Positions 16,578 through 17,948 of a DNA stretch of 17,948 nt are shown piece by piece. Source of the DNA: Candidatus Kapaibacterium sp. (GTDB lineage Bacteria; Bacteroidota; Ignavibacteria; Kapaibacteriales; UBA2268); the NCBI GenBank assembly GCA_027858275.1, contig JAQIDA010000297.1, forward strand, positions 1 through 17,948, written 5' to 3'. The notes beneath the pieces were generated by a model, which did no database searches, was not told where the DNA came from, and saw nothing but the letters and a program-made list of their open reading frames with translations. Each line of letters opens with the position of its first letter. Position 1 is the stretch's first letter. Made by a program: the position numbers and the translations under genes.

Positions 16578-17276
16578 TTGAAACACACTCGAACCATATT
16601 AAGCAGAATAGTATTCTTCGCACTGATGTTATTTTCATTTGCGTCATGCAAATGCCCTGTTGAATCTGAAAACGTTGTTATTGAACCCAAAGCAAAGGCT
16701 TATATAAATATTATTCATGCCGTAAATGAGGCGGGTCCTTACAAAGTTGAGGCATGGAACAGAGTCCTGATTGAAAAATTAGAACCCAATCAAGATAATT
16801 TTGATTATGTTTCAATCGGTGCCGGAGAGTGCGATTTGTCTTTCACTCCTGAGAATGATTCGCTGTTTGTAGTAAAATATCCCATTACTCCTGTTCAGGG
16901 AGAAGCCTATACTTTGGTTCTCAGCGGCTATAAGACTCCGCGTGACCCAATAATATTCATCAATGACAGAATTGACCACTACAGATCGGACAGAGCTTAC
17001 ATAAGGTTTGTTAACGCCATTAGCGGTTATAATTATGATGACACAGATTTTTGGGTGAAAATTATAAGTTTGGAAACAGAAAAAATCGCGTCCGGCGAAT
17101 ACACAGTCTTTTTCGAAGTTGACATTACTAGATTTGACTTAGAATTAAGCGCAAAGTTTTGGATGGCGGCATTTGAATTGACTCCTGAAGCGGGGAAATT
17201 ATATACAATTGTTCTTCGCGGCGACAAAAAATTAGGTTGGTATGATTTCAAGAAAATTGTAACTGATAAAAAATAA
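16578..17276 (+). CDS. Lipoprotein with two DUF4397-like repeats
   Basis: The frame is closed upstream by a TAA at 16542, and the only workable start is TTG at 16578, giving KHTRTILSR, a hydrophobic core and FASC, a near-consensus lipobox (Cys near residue 24). No good Shine-Dalgarno is visible. The 232-residue protein then holds two similar halves. The first, from about residue 38, runs AYINIIHAVNEAGPYKVEAW to GEAYTLVLSGYK. The second, from about residue 138, runs RAYIRFVNAISGYNYDDTDF to GKLYTIVLRGDKK. Each follows the DUF4397 pattern (an RFVHAS-like opening strand, a small-sheet body, a closing AYTVVLxG strand), seen in exported proteins of unknown function. It lies 63 bases after the propeller gene and may be cotranscribed. 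The domain assignment is from pattern recognition and is moderately sure. Confidence 0.75.
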   Translation: MKHTRTILSRIVFFALMLFSFASCKCPVESENVVIEPKAKAYINIIHAVNEAGPYKVEAWNRVLIEKLEPNQDNFDYVSIGAGECDLSFTPENDSLFVVKYPITPVQGEAYTLVLSGYKTPRDPIIFINDRIDHYRSDRAYIRFVNAISGYNYDDTDFWVKIISLETEKIASGEYTVFFEVDITRFDLELSAKFWMAAFELTPEAGKLYTIVLRGDKKLGWYDFKKIVTDKK

Positions 17277-17503
17277 GTGAGAGAAAAATATTAAATAATC
17301 AGCTATACAGGTGATACCGCAGACAATTCAAAAGTATGAGAGCTTTTGAAACAAATAGGCAGCAAATCTTCCGATAACAGCAGCCTTTTGGAACGAAGCG
17401 GAATATCAGCATAATACTATATTTTGCGATTTCATTGCCGATTATTTGAGAAGAGATTTATCTGAAAATGATAAATCTGTTTTTTTTATATTTTATATAT
17501 TAT
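17277..17503. other. Gene-free stretch between the lipoprotein gene and the repeat cluster
   Basis: No coding region longer than a few codons is supported. It contains a hairpin pairing CAAAAG at 17329-17334 with CTTTTG at 17343-17348, and ends with the terminator at 17454-17487. The terminator is 178 bases past the lipoprotein stop, so this is either a long 3' untranslated region or holds a small RNA. Confidence 0.5.
17454..17487 (+). terminator. Intrinsic terminator, plus strand
   Basis: AGATTTATC at 17454-17462 pairs perfectly (9 bp) with GATAAATCT at 17470-17478 around a 7-base loop, and G plus eight T follow (17480-17487). It is AT-rich but has the best U-tract in the window on this strand. 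It ends transcription coming from the propeller/lipoprotein genes. Confidence 0.8.
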
Positions 17504-17533
17504 TGTAGGGGCGGACCCTGTGTGGTCGCCCGG
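17504..17533. repeat. Palindromic repeat element, copy 2 (left arm only)
   Basis: These 30 bases match the left arm of the element at 10903-10932 with a single change (A to G at the eleventh base, 17514). The opposite arm (expected to end CGCCCCTACA) is not found before rpsR. A different hairpin-forming sequence begins about 25 bases on. The copy is therefore truncated, or was cut by the neighbouring element. Confidence 0.85.
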
Positions 17534-17555
17534 AGTTATTGCACAATATTTGTCT

Positions 17556-17602
17556 GACTCCCCTCCTGTTCCGAGGAGGGGTGCCCGAAGGGCGGGGTGG
17601 TT
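17556..17602. repeat. Second palindromic repeat type (double GC-rich hairpin)
   Basis: CCCCTCCT at 17560-17567 pairs with AGGAGGGG at 17574-17581 around GTTCCG. One base later GCCC at 17583-17586 pairs with GGGC at 17590-17593 around GAA, followed by GGGGTGGTT. GTGGTT at 17597-17602 could also pair with AACCAC at 17620-17625. The GC-rich composition stands out from the AT-rich flanks. The form resembles interspersed repeats seen in many Bacteroidota genomes; only one copy is in this window. Confidence 0.6.
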
Positions 17603-17631
17603 CTTATCTTCTTCCGGTTAACCACAAAAAA

Positions 17632-17660
17632 AAGGGCTGATCTAAAAAAGATCAGCCCTT
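17632..17660 (-). terminator. Intrinsic terminator of rpsR
   Basis: A perfect 12-bp stem (AAGGGCTGATCT at 17632-17643 with its complement at 17649-17660) closes a 5-base loop. Read on the minus strand, a T-run follows directly (complement of the A-run at 17626-17633). It lies 27 bases past the rpsR stop. Confidence 0.9.
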
Positions 17661-17687
17661 AATATTTATCTTACAAGCAATGATAAG

Positions 17688-17939
17688 TTATGAGATATCA
17701 TGTGCGACAAAAGGAACTAACGCAAGATGACGAGCATACTTGATAGCGTTAGCAATTTGTCTCTGCTGATAAGCGTTGACGCCCGTGATGCGACGCGGGA
17801 GAATTTTGCCTTGATCGTTAGTAAAACGAGACAAAAAGTTAGGATCGAGATAATCAATGATTTTTGATTGTTTCAGAGGATTTTTTTTCTTTCTGACCTG
17901 GTTACGCTTGTTAGGTCTGAAGCCTGATCCTGTCTGCAT
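17688..17939 (-). CDS. rpsR: 30S ribosomal protein S18
   Basis: S18 binds with S6 to the platform of the small ribosomal subunit. The 83-residue product is full length for the family. It shows the basic N-terminus (RPNKRNQVRKKKNPL) and the conserved core IDYLDPNFLSRF, GKILPRRITGV, YQQRQIANAIKYARHLALVP. The core has no zinc-binding cysteines. The ATG at 17939 is only 9 bases from the window edge, and those bases (ATCCACCCG on the coding strand) contain no Shine-Dalgarno and no stop, so a slightly longer N-terminus cannot be excluded. In bacteria rpsR usually follows rpsF and ssb, which would lie beyond the right edge, with rplI often after it. Here rplI does not follow: the gene is ended by an intrinsic terminator and then repeat elements. 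Confidence 0.95.
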   Translation of the reverse strand: MQTGSGFRPNKRNQVRKKKNPLKQSKIIDYLDPNFLSRFTNDQGKILPRRITGVNAYQQRQIANAIKYARHLALVPFVAHDIS

Positions 17940-17948
17940 CGGGTGGAT

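Overview
The window looks like a low-GC (by eye about 40%) chromosome segment from a member of the Fibrobacterota-Chlorobiota-Bacteroidota (FCB) group. A Candidatus Kapabacteria or Ignavibacteria-type lineage is the best guess. This rests on family content: a GWxTD-domain protein, a PorV/PorQ-type outer-membrane protein, a type IX secretion (T9SS) type A sorting domain, a TonB-dependent receptor, WxGT propeller repeats, and an ECF sigma factor paired with a transmembrane partner that has a beta-barrel-like end. Several genes have clear Shine-Dalgarno sequences, which are often weak in Bacteroidia. The lineage is an inference. No rRNA, tRNA or CRISPR array was seen.

Layout, left to right. (1) 2-7331: a plus-strand run made of the 3' end of a TonB-dependent receptor, a 1616-residue exported protein ending in a FlgD/T9SS-like domain, and a PorV/PorQ-family beta-barrel, closed by a strong intrinsic terminator. 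(2) 7332-10867: a leader with small hairpins, then a tight operon of a GWxTD-domain protein, an LpxL/HtrB-type lipid A acyltransferase and a family 9 glycosyltransferase (heptosyltransferase type). The last two overlap by 4 bp. (3) 10868-11117: a 109-bp palindromic repeat element followed by a probable terminator. (4) 11118-14204: a propeller-type lipoprotein, an ECF sigma factor, and a protein with an anti-sigma-like cytoplasmic N-terminus, one membrane helix, a long linker and a C-terminal beta-barrel-like region. A hairpin closes this block. (5) 14400-17276: a secreted protein of 14 propeller blades with a T9SS sorting domain, then a lipoprotein with two DUF4397-like repeats. (6) 17277-17687: a gene-free convergent region with terminators for both strands and two kinds of palindromic repeat. 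(7) 17688-17939, minus strand: rpsR, ribosomal protein S18.

The genes share an envelope theme. Region 1 could provide a surface uptake receptor, a large exported partner and an outer-membrane shuttle. Region 2 has two lipopolysaccharide-building enzymes. Region 4 looks like a regulatory unit able to report outer-membrane state to RNA polymerase. Region 5 holds probable T9SS cargo and a lipoprotein. The most interesting items are the sigma / trans-envelope regulator pair, the receptor-exported protein-PorV triad, and the two families of mobile palindromic repeats.
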